Positions 43,701 through 54,717 of a stretch of DNA of 64,000 nucleotides are shown here, piece by piece (position 1 is the first letter of the stretch; each line of letters starts with the position of its first letter). The notes beneath the pieces were generated by a model that made no database searches, had not been told where the DNA came from, and was given only the letters and a program-made list of their open reading frames with translations. Source of the stretch: Gnetum montanum. Taxonomy: Eukaryota; Streptophyta; Gnetopsida; Gnetales; Gnetaceae. The stretch covers positions 1 to 64,000 of the forward strand of contig MNCI01004788.1 of assembly GCA_015680685.1 (NCBI GenBank). The letters are read 5' to 3'. A program made the translations under genes and the position numbers.

Positions 43701-45479
43701 AGCATCTGCTTCAAGTTGGTATTAGTTGCTTACTATGGCTATGCTTTATTGGTAGAGGAAGAAGAGGAAGAAAGGGAAAAAGAGGTGGGGAAGAAGAGGT
43801 GGTGGCCCCTACAACAGGGATGACTAGAAAAAATGAAGAGGCTCTGGCCATAGAGGAAAAGGCCTTGATTAATGAAAAAGGTACCCCTACTGTAGAAGAA
43901 AGGGCCTTGATAGGTGAGGAAGAGGCTCCTACCAATGAAGAGAACACCCCTGCTGACAAAGAGGAGGCCCCTACTAATGACAAAGAGACTCCTAGCAATT
44001 AAGAAGAGGCCCCTGCTAATGACCCTTTTGTGGAGAGTAGTTCAATACCAGAGGGACACATGACTATTGAGGATGCTGGTACATTATTGGATCAACTATA
44101 AGGAGAGGGGCTCCATTTTGATGCTGGTGAGTTTGATCACATATTTGATAGTGTGTCGATGGGTGACCACCCTGCTATCACCCCTGAGGGTTTGCTGGGT
44201 ATGAGCTTTACACTATCATTTACGTTGTGCATTAGCTCTATCATGGTTCTCTCCATTGTGGCTAACACATTTCACAATGTAGTTGACACCATTGTTGATA
44301 CCTCTAGCCCATCCTTGATCTACCTGCAACTATGGACTAAGACCCTTAACAAATTTACTTTCATGGATGGGGTGATCGACGACATGATCGATCGTCTTTA
44401 GCCAATTGGTCTAGAAGTGGGTAAGTGAAAGTTGTTATCCTAGACTTTCTAAATTGATGTTGCTTCACTACGCCACTGTGACTAATGGCTTTCTAGGTGT
44501 GGTTGGCAGCTTCTCGTCTCAATTGGGACCCTAAGTGGTTGAGGTTGATTCCATGCATGAATTTCTATTAGAGGTGATCGAAGTACCCCGTCGTATATAT
44601 GAAGAAATAAGCCAATGTGTGCTGTACTTGGCATGCTCCTTGTGGGAATGTAGGCATGTGAACAAAGACCTCTGGAAATGGGTATAGAGGCTTGAGAAGG
44701 AGAAGGCCAACTTGACCATCAAGGTGGGAGATGTCCAATCCAGGAACAAATTCCTATTGGCCCGAGACACTAACAATGGCAGTTGGTACATGGCCGTCAT
44801 CAACTATGCAAGGTATTAGACAGCCATGTGATGCAACAATGAGGGCAATCATGAAATAATAGAACAGTGCATGCAAATGGACTTGTTAGCCTAGAAGAAC
44901 CAATATTGGAAGGACTACAGTGCAAAGGTTTACAAGTGGGGAAAATCATAGAAAAATCACAAACATATGTATAAAATAGAATGTGCCACCTATCATAAAA
45001 AATACTAGGATGCCTCTGTCAAGTTACATACCTACGTGGTATTCCTGGACACTATTGGTGCTTCTTGGGCTTACGATAGGTTTATGAAATAGGTGATAGT
45101 GAGTGAATCCCCTGAAAGGGAAATGAATTTTCCCATAGGTGAGGCCACTACTACCACCTTTTCTCTGGGACCACCAAGATGGACAACCATAGAAAATGAG
45201 AAAGTTGCAACAAGCATTGATCTAGGAGATAGGAATTGGATGGATATTACAGAGGAGAATATCTTGCAATGTTTGGCGGTAGGCATGGATCAGATACCAC
45301 CCGAAATAGACACATGGCCATCTTGGGTTAGTCATTGTTTTGGTGTTGTGATCATTTATTTTATTTGAGTCCTTATTGTATCTTTAAATAACTATTTCAT
45401 TTTCCCTGTGGTATAGAATCCAAATGAAAACATAGGGCCTAATGAGGCAAGGGATGATGGAGTGGGTGAAGGGTCATAG
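40709..45479 (+). pseudogene. R3 antisense spliced gene with FCP1/NIF-like HAD domain (about 7 exons)
   Basis: The exons inferred are 40709-40827 (119 nt), 41664-42113 (450), 42219-42411 (193), 42582-43634 (1053), 43756-44420, 44497-about 45331, and 45416-45479 ending in TAG; most have GT/AG borders (the third donor reads GG). Exon 2 is an FCP1-like HAD domain (KPILIILEIVGTLCYL; FLLHHFSVTVWS; YNTLFVAFHM) without the catalytic acid pair. Exon 4 is an unrecognised domain (MDLFLAINLNIPPAK; LFADLFDVPFDG). Exon 5 starts Glu/Pro-rich with repeats (EEAPTNEE), exon 6 is partly coiled coil. It lies antisense to R3, between protease and RT. Exons 1-4 match R4. In-frame stops occur, so this copy is probably dead. 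Confidence 0.8.
42184..42205. repeat. (TA)n microsatellite in intron 2 of the R3 antisense gene
   Basis: An uninterrupted TA dinucleotide run. It is absent from the corresponding intron in R4. Confidence 0.9.
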
Positions 45480-45589
45480 TGTAGCAACAAAGAATTTTAT
45501 TTGCATTCTTGAAAAGAGTGTTGTAAACATTATTGATTAACATTTTGAATCATAAAAAAAGTGAAATATATAGAGATTTATTTCATTTT

Positions 45590-45680
45590 AGTTTTAGGCC
45601 ATTTTGGGCCATCGTATGATGGTAAAGAATATTTTTTTCTAGTTTTAGGCCTTAGCGGGCCATGACATGATGTAAATAGT
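45590..45680 (-). repeat. Motif cluster between R3 protease and the antisense gene
   Basis: Two or three copies on the plus strand (TAGTTTTAGGCCTTAGCGGGCC and variants), in the same orientation as the other clusters. It lies just past the 3' end of the antisense gene. Confidence 0.65.
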
Positions 45681-46067
45681 GGATGTGATGTGAAAGATTT
45701 AAAGAATGAGGTAGAAACTTAGCATAAATAAACAAATATGAAGCAAATAAAAAATAAATGTATGATAAGCATTAATTGTGTCAGAAGGAGTGGTGTTGTT
45801 ATGCTACGTAAGTAACGATCATCCTCGTAGCTGCTTTGTAACCCATCATGGGCTTGGTGATGCGTAAGGCCAAGGGACTTTGTTATGGTATTCTTCTATA
45901 TTGTTATCTACCACTTGAAAAGGTAATTCAACCCACATAGTTTCATTTTCCGAGCTGGTGTTTTCGGCCAACTCATTTGCCAAACAAGTTGCTTCAGTGG
46001 AGATAGGCGTTTCATTCTTGGAGGTTATTAGTTTTGAACCTTACTTCATGTCAACGTTGTTTATTAC

Positions 46068-46700
46068 CTAGGTTGTCATCTTGTCACCATAGATTACCAT
46101 ATCCCTTCTCACATAAGGTAGGTGGATTTCTTGATGTATGGGTGAAGAGACCACCTTGAGTTGGGCTAACCACAACCTCCCCAAGATCAAGTTAAAGCCA
46201 AGCATCTCTTCTACCACGATGAATGTTGTACTTGTGGGGAATTGGTCCCCTACCAAAAAGTTAATGTGGATAGTCCCTTTTACCACCACTTATGCTCCAT
46301 TGAATGAATTTAGAGATGAGGTTATCATGGGTTTGATATGATCCACCAAACCTAGCTTGTCCACTATGGGGAATGAGATGATATTTGTAGCAGCCCCATC
46401 ATCAACATGTACTCTTCGGATCTTGTGCTGATTGACTCAAATTATGATGAATAGGGGTGTCGTTGATGCCTGGCCCTTCTCAGTGTCATCCTTAATAGAC
46501 TCATCACAAAATGTCAACTAAGTTGGCCATGGTTCTTCGAGCGTAGAAGGAATCATGACTGCATGGATTGCTTTCTCCTCCGCTGACATGTTTTCGTCAA
46601 CTGGTATGGATGTTAACATGCAAACCAAGGCCTCGTAGTGTATAGGGGAGGTCATTACCAAGTCATACAGGCTCAAGGTTATATTCTTTGTTTTATAGCC
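46068..46700 (-). pseudogene. R3 retropepsin-like protease
   Basis: The minus strand carries a DDGAATN-like catalytic region near 46400. Then come VKGTIHINFLVGDQFPTSTTF and MLGFNLILGRLWLAQ, matching the R2 protease (MILGRPWLAQQ). As in R2, the reading continues past the LAQ with SSPIHQEIHLPYV. Broken by a few stops. Confidence 0.75.
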
Positions 46701-46749
46701 TGTTTGAACTAGGTAAAGGTGTTTAGAAGGTCTTGCTCACTTTCTTATT

Positions 46750-49650
46750 GTTTGCCGCTTTTCACTTCTTCCATTCATCCTAGAAGATGAATTTCTTGAG
46801 GAGGAGTAGTTTTAGGTTTAGGGCTAGACCTTTTTGGGTAGGATGGTGATGATTGTGTGGGTGTAACGGTGTCAAATATTGATGATGAAGGGGGTGTAGA
46901 CATGGAGGATGAGGGGGTAGGCTTCGAAGGACCTAAGGCAGTATGTTCCTTGGATGTTTCATCCATCAGATGCTTTTCCTATTTCTTTGAATGGGAAGGC
47001 TATAATGTCATCTTATGTTGGCTCTATGTGATGGGGGAAGCTAAGTGTTTTGGCCCCCTAATGACAAACGATGCTTTTGGTGTTAGCAGAGGTGATGATG
47101 TAGTCTTGAATGTGAAGGGTGTAGGGGCAAATGTCAAGGGGAAACCTTGAGGATGAATGCCTATTGCGGTGTCTTTCTTGCCATTCTCAGTGTTGCGATG
47201 CTACATTGAGGCATACGAACCACAAATAGCTGTTGTGGAAATTCCAAGTTACTATCTATGCCAATCGTGTTGATAATGTACCCCACAATGTTAGCATTGA
47301 GGGGGTCCTTGTAAACATGCATGGATTGATTTTCAAGATGAAAAAGGTTGCTTTTATCTACAACTAACTTCCCTTGATCAATCATCTATTGGATGTCATC
47401 TTTAAATGCTAGACAATAATCTATGTCATGATCACAAAGTTGATGGTAGTCACAAAACTGCTTCAACCTACAGTTCTTAGGAACTACAGGCTTGTTGGGC
47501 ATAGCCAAGGAGGGGTTCCTAAGGAGCTTGCAGTACTGTTGATGTCATTTTCTTGCCTCCTCAGACATCCACTTATGTTGGATGTACCCAGCCCCCAACA
47601 ATTGGTTTAAAAGTTCCATAGGCTTAATAGGTAGAGGAGTGTATTTGGAGTGGTCTTTACCCTCGAAGTTGGGTTTAGGCTGGGTTGATGCCTCTAGTGC
47701 CGACGTGGAGGGTTGGGCAGCATTACTTGAGCTAGGCATAGGGTTAGTTGATGTTGTAGCTGCCTTTTTCTTATTGTTGATATTGGGATTTTCCTTGTTT
47801 GCCATGGTGGCCACCATGGCTATTATGACTTTGCCCTTCTCTTTGTCTTTTCTGGTATATGCATTTTTGTACGTAACATAGGCTAGGTCTTTACTACCTT
47901 TGGCCACGTCTTGGATGCTCTTCGTCTGGGTGAAAGGTTGACTAAGAGAGTGTGAGGCTAGGTAGTATAGCTTGGATTTAATGAAATCATTTACCACCCC
48001 CTTGAAGATGGCCAGCAAATGGGCCTCCATGATAGGCTCATGGATTTCATTCAAGGTAGTGCTCCATCACTATATAAACTTTTCCATCGACTCCAGCGGG
48101 TCTTGCTTAATGCTCATCAACTGATCCAGCGTGACTTTAGGCTTCGTGTTATACTTGAAGTAGGTCATGAATTGGGTTAGTAGCTCCTCCAGTGTTGAGA
48201 TGAAGGTGAGCAGGAGCATGTGGTACCAATCTAAAGCTTTGCCTATCAGATACATAACAATGACATGAATGATAGTGTGCAACCACTACAACAACAACAA
48301 AGATTCAGATCTAAACATGACTAAATACACATTAGGATCACCCTCCCCATTTTATTTTGTGAAGTGGGGGAGTGGCATCCTAGGGGCTAATGTGAACATG
48401 GGAATGGCCAGACTGATGGGGTCATTATGGTAAAAATCCATGACTTGTACTGTGTCAAAACCAGTGGCTTTGAGATGTTTCATCTCTTCAATGAGGGTCT
48501 AGATAAGTTGGAATGCTTGATCCAAACCCAGAGATGACATAGATGGCTATGGGGTTGTAGGGGTAGCCATCGTTGGTGGCGTAGTAAGGATAGCGGCCTA
48601 GCTCATAGGGGCTGTTGTTGGGGCTACCCTTATGAAGGGTGTTACCTATGAGGTCCACTACCCTATGGTTGGTGTTGTTGAAGTGACAACCACTGGTGGT
48701 GCTATGGGGTTAGTCACTTGTGTGACTGGTGGAACGGGCCATAGTCCCGTGCTTGGTTGTGACACCTACAAGACTTGGTATGCTTGGTGGTAAGGGTAAT
48801 GTGGCATCTGGGAGGGTTGTGAAATAGGGAGAAAAGTGGCTGGGGTCCACCATGTAGTTGGGGATGGGCTTGTTGTTGATAGTGGAATAGGTGTAGATGA
48901 TGGAATAGGAGTGGAGACTCCATGAAGCTATGAAGTAGATGTGGTGTGCATGTAGGGCAATGTAGCTGTGATGGGTGCTTGGTACAAAGATAGGACAAAA
49001 TGAGGAGGGAGAGTACCTGGGAATGAAATTGAGGAAGGAGCATGTTGGTATGCTAAGGGTGCAGAATGGCTACCCATGGCTAATGAAAATGTGGATTGCG
49101 GTGGAGTTGTTGTAGTCATAAAAGAGGCAAACGTAAAAAGAATGTTTGACCTGAAGACCATGGTGGGAGGGATCCTTGCAAAGTAATTCTGGCCACCCCC
49201 CTCGAACTAGGAGTCTAAGTCTTCCTATCCATCCTAGAATGCATCATCATAATGGAATGTCGTGTCCCGCTCCCTAGACTTACTAACCTACATTAGCTGG
49301 TCTAAGATCCACTAATACGTTTCTATCAAGGGGATGGTAATGTTAGAGGTAGGGATAAATTCCCTCCGGTTTTGATGAAGGAACTAAAAGTTGTATTTGT
49401 CCTCAAGTTCTTGGCTATCCAAGGGTAGATTTACCTAGATCTTTGCGTAGAGAAAGTTGTAATGCTTTGCGTCTTGTGCCAAGAACTCAGGTGATAGATG
49501 TTAGATCCTAAGAGACTGGTGTGGTGCCAAGACTGGGCTAGGTGGCCACTTGACACCTATGGTGCTTTGAGCTGAGAAAGGAGCCTCTCAAGGCTGGAGG
49601 TAGAAATAGTGGTTGTTGGAAGAATCATTTTGCATGATAAAAGGGGAAGT
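46750..49650 (-). pseudogene. R3 gag
   Basis: On the minus strand the order is a leader, a Pro/Thr/Ser-rich region (48714-49161), the capsid core (GKALDWYHMLLLTFISTLEEL, MTYFKYNTKPKVTLDQL, KQDPLESMEKFI), and FIKSKLYYLASHSLSQPF at 47900-48000. Next is an Ala/Ser/Pro linker, then FCDYHQLCDHDIDYCLAFKDD near 47430 (Cx2Hx4Hx4C). The layout is that of R2 gag. Stops occur about every 60 codons. Confidence 0.8.
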
Positions 49651-49848
49651 TACAAATGAGAAACATGAAAATCAATAGGTGATCGAAGGCTTTTCATCCT
49701 ACCGAGTTCCAAAGAAACCATTGTTGCAACCAATTTGCACCACACGATGCATAAACAACCACAAAAGGGTGTTACATTTACACTAGTGCAGGACGAGGTA
49801 CAGAGAGCATGTAGGACTACCCAGAAGATGCAGGAAGGGAACCAAAAG

Positions 49849-49867
49849 GCTCTCCTTCTAGAGCCAA
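49849..49867 (-). promoter_or_regulatory. R3 primer-binding site
   Basis: The minus strand reads TTGGCTCTAGAAGGAGAGC, two bases different from the R1/R2 site, four bases past the 5' LTR. Confidence 0.8.
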
Positions 49868-49871
49868 AAAC

Positions 49872-51749
49872 TATAGTGACTGAAGACGTCGATGGCTAGA
49901 ACACCGAGATGTTGCCAAGTGAACAGTTTAACCCTGGATCCATGCGAGGGTCATGCTGGAGAGAAAAAAAATTGGGATTCCCTAAATAGTCTAGTCAATC
50001 AGATAGGGACTTAATTGGTGTATCTTAACCTTTCGTAAATGTTTGTTTTAGAAGCAAGGCACGCAAAGGAATTCGACGATCGACAAATGTAAAGTAGTGA
50101 AAATAATGCAAAAAAATGATGATAGTAAGCTAATAGAAAAATAATTTTGGGTGAGAGAGTGCACTGCACCAAAGGTCATAGATTTGATCCTTTTCCTTGT
50201 TTGAAAAGTGTACAATAGGTTGTGCAAGATTGGAGAGATACTGCTTACATTGAACAGTATGATCACAGGTCTTCTGCTTGCTACTCTTTTTTTTGAGATG
50301 CCAAAATGCTCAACTCACAAAGGGATGTTTGGAGCCAACCAGAGAACTCAAAGGTAACCAGAATGCTCAAGAAAAATCCAACTATGCTCTCCAAAAACCA
50401 ACTTAAAAGCCAATTGCACCAAAAAGCCAACCTTTTTGCCAACAAGGAAAACAAGAAGCTAACCTTTCGAGCATTGTTTGTAAGGGTATTTATAGGGCCA
50501 AGTGCAAGAGAGAAATGTCGTCTGGATGCCATGTGTCCTAGGCCCTATAAGGTGCTGACATGCCCATACCATGTAGGTGTGTGATGCTAGATGTGAACAT
50601 TTTTAAACTGTGACCATATTGCCAAAACTACATGTGTCGAATTCCAGTGTGCTAATAATGTAAAAAAACTAGAGCCTATGCTCCAAGACTATGTCTTCCC
50701 TGCTCTTACAAGTAGGGTCAAGCATAGGAACAATTTTTTTGGGAGTTGACCAAGGGTATGCAAAATGGAGTGAAATTGTTGATTTTGCCAAGGAGATGCT
50801 AAAGTGAAAAAGATTGTTGCCAACAAGTTCCAGAGCTACCTGAAGACATCTTGATGTTTTTGTACTAGTGTTGCACTACTCATATTATTGAACACATTAG
50901 TGTAGCATAAGTAGCTACTTGGTACATTGTGCTACGCTATGTAGCATAGCATAGCATAGCCACTAGTCTTAACAAAAATTTACGTAGGAGCCAAAGAGCA
51001 TTTATCCAAGGTTTTGGTCATGCAAACAACTACAACTTTTGTCCTTCATGTCGGAAAGCCTTCAAACTTGCTAAACTCATGTTTCGAACACTTCTATTGT
51101 TTTTGCATTGTTGCTACATTGTGCTATGCTATGTAGTGTAGCACAACATAGTAGCCATTGTACTTTGCTTTCTTGTTCAATTTGTCATTTTCTAGCAAGA
51201 AACTTTGCCTGAGGCTTGAGGGCTAAGTGGGGTAACCAGTTTTAGGGGCCAAAGCATTGTCAACTGCAGTCTTCTTGTTGGAATCACTTGGCAAGATGGG
51301 CCTTTTTGCTTTTCCTTTGCTACATTGTGCTACACTGCATAGCGTAGGACCTTGTGTTTGTTGAATCCTAACTTGTCTTACAATCATTTTGTCAATTTGC
51401 ATTTGGAGGCTTGAGTGGTTATCTTGCTAAGCTGCATAGCATAGTGTAGCGTAGTAGACTTCTTCACTAGAAAACTTTTCGAGCTATTTTTCTCATCTCA
51501 AACACTTTTGACAACTCCTAACTTAGTCTCTAGGTAGACTTTCAGCTGAGTCAATTATCTAGTTGGGCAGGCTAGAGAGTCCAGCGAGCTTATCAACCTT
51601 GGAGATAGAAAACTTGATAGACTAGACAGTCTATCCTTAGTGTCTAAAACTTTCCTGCTGAACCATCATGATGCTTACTTGTGGAAGTTCTTGCCAAAAT
51701 TCTAGGACTCTGCTGAAGCATGGGGATCTTGAAATTTTATGGTGTTTCA
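49872..51749 (-). repeat. R3 5' LTR (1878 bp)
   Basis: It aligns with 25992-27859. The plus-strand left end reads TATAGTGAC, so the terminal TG has mutated to TA. The minus-strand TATA is at 50485-50496. The TATGCTA inverted-repeat patches recur at about 50930-50970, 51115-51160, 51320-51345 and 51425-51455. Confidence 0.95.
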
Positions 51750-51754
51750 GTCAA
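51750..51754. repeat. R3 target-site duplication, right copy (GTCAA)
   Basis: This is an exact copy of 25987-25991. Confidence 0.95.
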
Positions 51755-51905
51755 CACACAACATGTCAAACCTTTCTATGCACTTAAGCAAGCTAGTGCA
51801 ACAAATGCTTCATCGAATGGACAACCATGCTCATTCTTTTAGATCTTTTCCTTTCAACGTAGTCATGGGGAAGATGGCCATCCATGCTAACCATTATAAT
51901 GGTTC
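51755..51905 (+). pseudogene. A2 integrase C-terminal end
   Basis: TQHVKPFYALKQASATNASS continues the integrase C-terminal domain across the R3 insertion (VN-TQHVKPFY, compare VNxxxLKPYH of gypsy integrases). Joining at one GTCAA copy keeps the frame. Confidence 0.75.
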
Positions 51906-53834
51906 CTAAATTTTTCATCTTTTTGTTTTACACATTTTTGCTATACATTTTGTTATTTTTACAACTTTTTGTTTTATCCCTTCTTTATCTTACACCTTTT
52001 TATTTTTACTTTATTAATTTTTTCCAAATTTTGTTTTACAACATTGTTACTACATTTTATTTTCTTGAATATTTTACAATTTCTTGTATATTTTTCTTTA
52101 TTTTGGTGTGATTTTCTTATTGTGTTTTAATAATAATGTGCCTTATTATGAACTAGGTACAATGTGATTTTCTTGATTTGGGCATGTGCTATCTAATTTT
52201 TTGATTGCTATTGTCTATATTCTAGCTTTGAATTTTATTACTAACAATTAAGACATGGTTTCTTTTTCATGAAATAGGTAGTGAGTCCATGTCATCCACC
52301 CATCCACAAACTCTATGGTGTTCTAATTCTCAAAGTGTGAAGTACCTTTTCATTAATAAAACCTTAACAAACTTGTGAACTTGGAATTTTCTAGACATGG
52401 AAAGGATTCAAAGCTTTAAATAAGGTGTGACTTCAAGGGGATTCAATACTCTTTATACTCTTCTACTTACTTAGATGCATGGATGTTTTTATAGATTTCT
52501 TACCATTCCATGTTGACCAATAATAGAAAGTTAAATAAGTCTTTGCATGGTGTGGTTCCCATTCAAAAAGAAAATAATGGAAATTCAAAGCACACACCTT
52601 AGATAAAATAAATGGGCTAAAAGCACTAGTTATGGGACTAGAAAAACATGTTACCCATGCTTCAAGATCCCCTCTAACTAAGGCCCTTTTTCACTTCCTA
52701 CTTCTATTTTCTTCTAAAATAAAGAGCGATGGTTGTTCTGTGGGAGTACTCTTGTGTCTCTAGGGGATGGATAGTTCTTAGAGTGGTGATGTGAAGTCAC
52801 TAAATGTGGTTTGTTTTGGCCTAGACTAAGGATGGATTTTGTTAGATCATTTAATCACAAAATTTACAAGGGACTTCATGTGACCTTATTTGAGAACTCC
52901 ATTCCACTTTCTCTCTCTCATCCATCTATTTTTTCAATGTCTAACCTCACTACTAGTGTTTATGTCCTTGTTTGATGTCTTGGTTTGATGTGTCAAAACT
53001 CTTAGGTAGTTTCTTTTTGGTTTTCATACTTAACTTTCTGTAACTACTAATCACCCATGGGGCCCATGGACTCCTTGGTTTGAAGATATGCAATGGTAAC
53101 AAAGGGCATATACCAGCTTTGGGGAGAATCCATTTGCAGACCTTGTGGTTGGGTTAGTTAAATTCTTTATCTCAGGCATTCTCACAATCAAATCGTTTTG
53201 CATGCCCCATCAATGACATCCAATAGTGTGCATCTTCACAATGTTTTTTAGTAAAATCCTCTTTTTTTTTGTTGTGAATTCTTTAATCCTCTTCAAGTAT
53301 TTCATTGCATTTGGGCTTTCTAGAATTTAATAATGGACCACTTATCCATTTCATCCTATTTTTCATTCTTCCCACTAATGTTATTAAAAACAATTAATTC
53401 GCCATAATCACAACCTAGCCAAGTGTAATTACCAATGAGACAAGATACCTAAAAGCTATAGGTTACACATTGCATACTAATCCATGAGTTTTTTGTGATT
53501 GTAGTGGGAAGCGTGGACTAGAGGTGGGATTGTCTTCACCAAGGAATCAACAATAGCACCATGTGATGAGGTCCCTTCATGATCATTTAATCTTCTCCCT
53601 AATTCTTCAACTTCCAGAGGATTTGGATGTTAGTTTTGATCAAGGTGTTCAATTCTATTGTCATGAACACCCAATTTTGTAAAAAAAATTATAAATTCAT
53701 ACACTTGGGCACTTAGAGTCCATCTGTTACATCTAAGTCAATTTGCATGTCAGTCAATAATCTCATACCTTCTCAATATTTTATAAGGGAATTGTTCCTC
53801 TTTTTGTTCATTGAACAATGAGTTTTCATTCAGT
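51906..53834 (+). other. A2 3' region, no recognised gene
   Basis: A T-rich tract (51905-52110) encodes only low-complexity hydrophobic frames. The rest has no frame above about 60 codons with family features on either strand. Athila-lineage elements often have an env-like ORF here; none is recognisable. Confidence 0.55.
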
Positions 53835-53844
53835 CATGGGGGTA
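53835..53844 (+). promoter_or_regulatory. A2 polypurine tract
   Basis: CATGGGGGTA lies immediately before the 3' LTR. The same tract with nearly identical upstream sequence (TTTTCATTCAGT) precedes the N1 LTR. Confidence 0.8.
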
Positions 53845-54712
53845 TGATGAAGTATATTTTTATTTGGCCTCAATATTAGATATCCAATATCAGGAAGCAA
53901 GAAGCAATGTTGGATATCTAATATCATAGAATGTGTTTTGGCCTATAAATATAGAGCTTGGATGCAAGATTTGATAATCTTTTATCATAGCATTGTAGAG
54001 CTCTTGCAACTTTTCTTCCCCAAAGTTAGAATATTTTTCCAAAGTGCTCATAGTAGGATTCCTTAAGTGTATGGATCTTTATTCAAGCACTATTGTACTT
54101 GAGCATGACAGTATGTGCAGCAATAAAGATCAAATTTCTGATAAACCTTACATCACTTTAACTAGATTAAATATTTTATATATGCATTTAATATTTCATG
54201 CAATTTTCTTTAATGTTTTCAATAGTTAAGCTAATGAAGGAATTAAGCTAGTTAAGTTAAATAGTAATTAATTAAGCACATAAGTATGATTTCTTCGAGC
54301 ATGTGAATGACACTTGGTAATCCCAGTAATACTTAATGTTTGGTAACCCAATAGCGTTATACATGATCAGGATGTGTACGAAAATTGGGACCAAATACTT
54401 ATGTTAGGAATAATCAGACCTTGTTTAGTTAGATTAAATTAGCAATTAAATTACTCCATTCCCTTCATCCTTTATTTTAAACACTCATGTTATAAAACAT
54501 AAAAATAATAAAAATCATATGCCTTGATTACACTTAACCATACCTTTGTATATCATGAGTGTAATTGGGAAGACAATGAATGACTATTAGGGTAAGTTCA
54601 CTTCCTAGAGACCAATGTACTGGAAGACATAGAATCTACAAAATTTGACTAGCTCACATGTAAATGCTTAGTGATTCATATGGTTGTGCATAGGGGTATT
54701 CATCGCTTATCA
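53845..54712 (+). repeat. A2 3' LTR (868 bp)
   Basis: It has the same length as, and is clearly alignable to, the 5' LTR at 19023-19890: start TGATGAAGTATATTTTTATT, GATATCCAATATC repeats, TATA at 53942-53952, end CGCTTATCA. Followed by ATACC, the presumed decayed target duplication. Confidence 0.9.
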
Positions 54713-54717
54713 ATACC

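Larger units (their letters stand above)
25992..51749 (-). mobile_element. R3: 25.8-kb Tat-like Ty3/gypsy element inserted in A2 integrase, itself containing R4
   Basis: The element has exact 5-bp duplications (GTCAA) and LTRs of 1868 and 1878 bp. On the minus strand it reads 5' LTR, PBS, gag, PR, motif cluster, an antisense spliced gene (plus strand 40709-45479), motif cluster, RT, RNase H, second RNase H and integrase up to 37185, where R4 is inserted; after R4 only about 70-130 bp of its 3' end and the PPT remain. RNase H plus archaeal-type RNase H is a hallmark of the Tat clade. Without R4 it would be about 16.5 kb plus the deleted part. Confidence 0.9.
19023..54712 (+). mobile_element. 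A2: full-length Athila-like Ty3/gypsy element, split by R3
   Basis: The element consists of two LTRs of equal length (868 bp, 19023-19890 and 53845-54712), PBS 19891-19909, gag, PR, RT, RNase H and integrase to 25991, and then, after R3, the integrase C-terminus from 51755, a long 3' region and a PPT at 53835-53844. Without R3 it is about 9.9 kb. The PBS type and long 3' non-pol region are as known for the Athila lineage; no env-like ORF is recognisable. Heavily decayed by stops. Confidence 0.9.

Noticed and set aside
51884-52111. Hydrophobic 75-residue frame after A2 integrase, considered as an env-like membrane segment
   Set aside because: The sequence is almost only T and A, giving Phe/Leu/Ile/Tyr runs without any charged or Cys pattern of an envelope protein.
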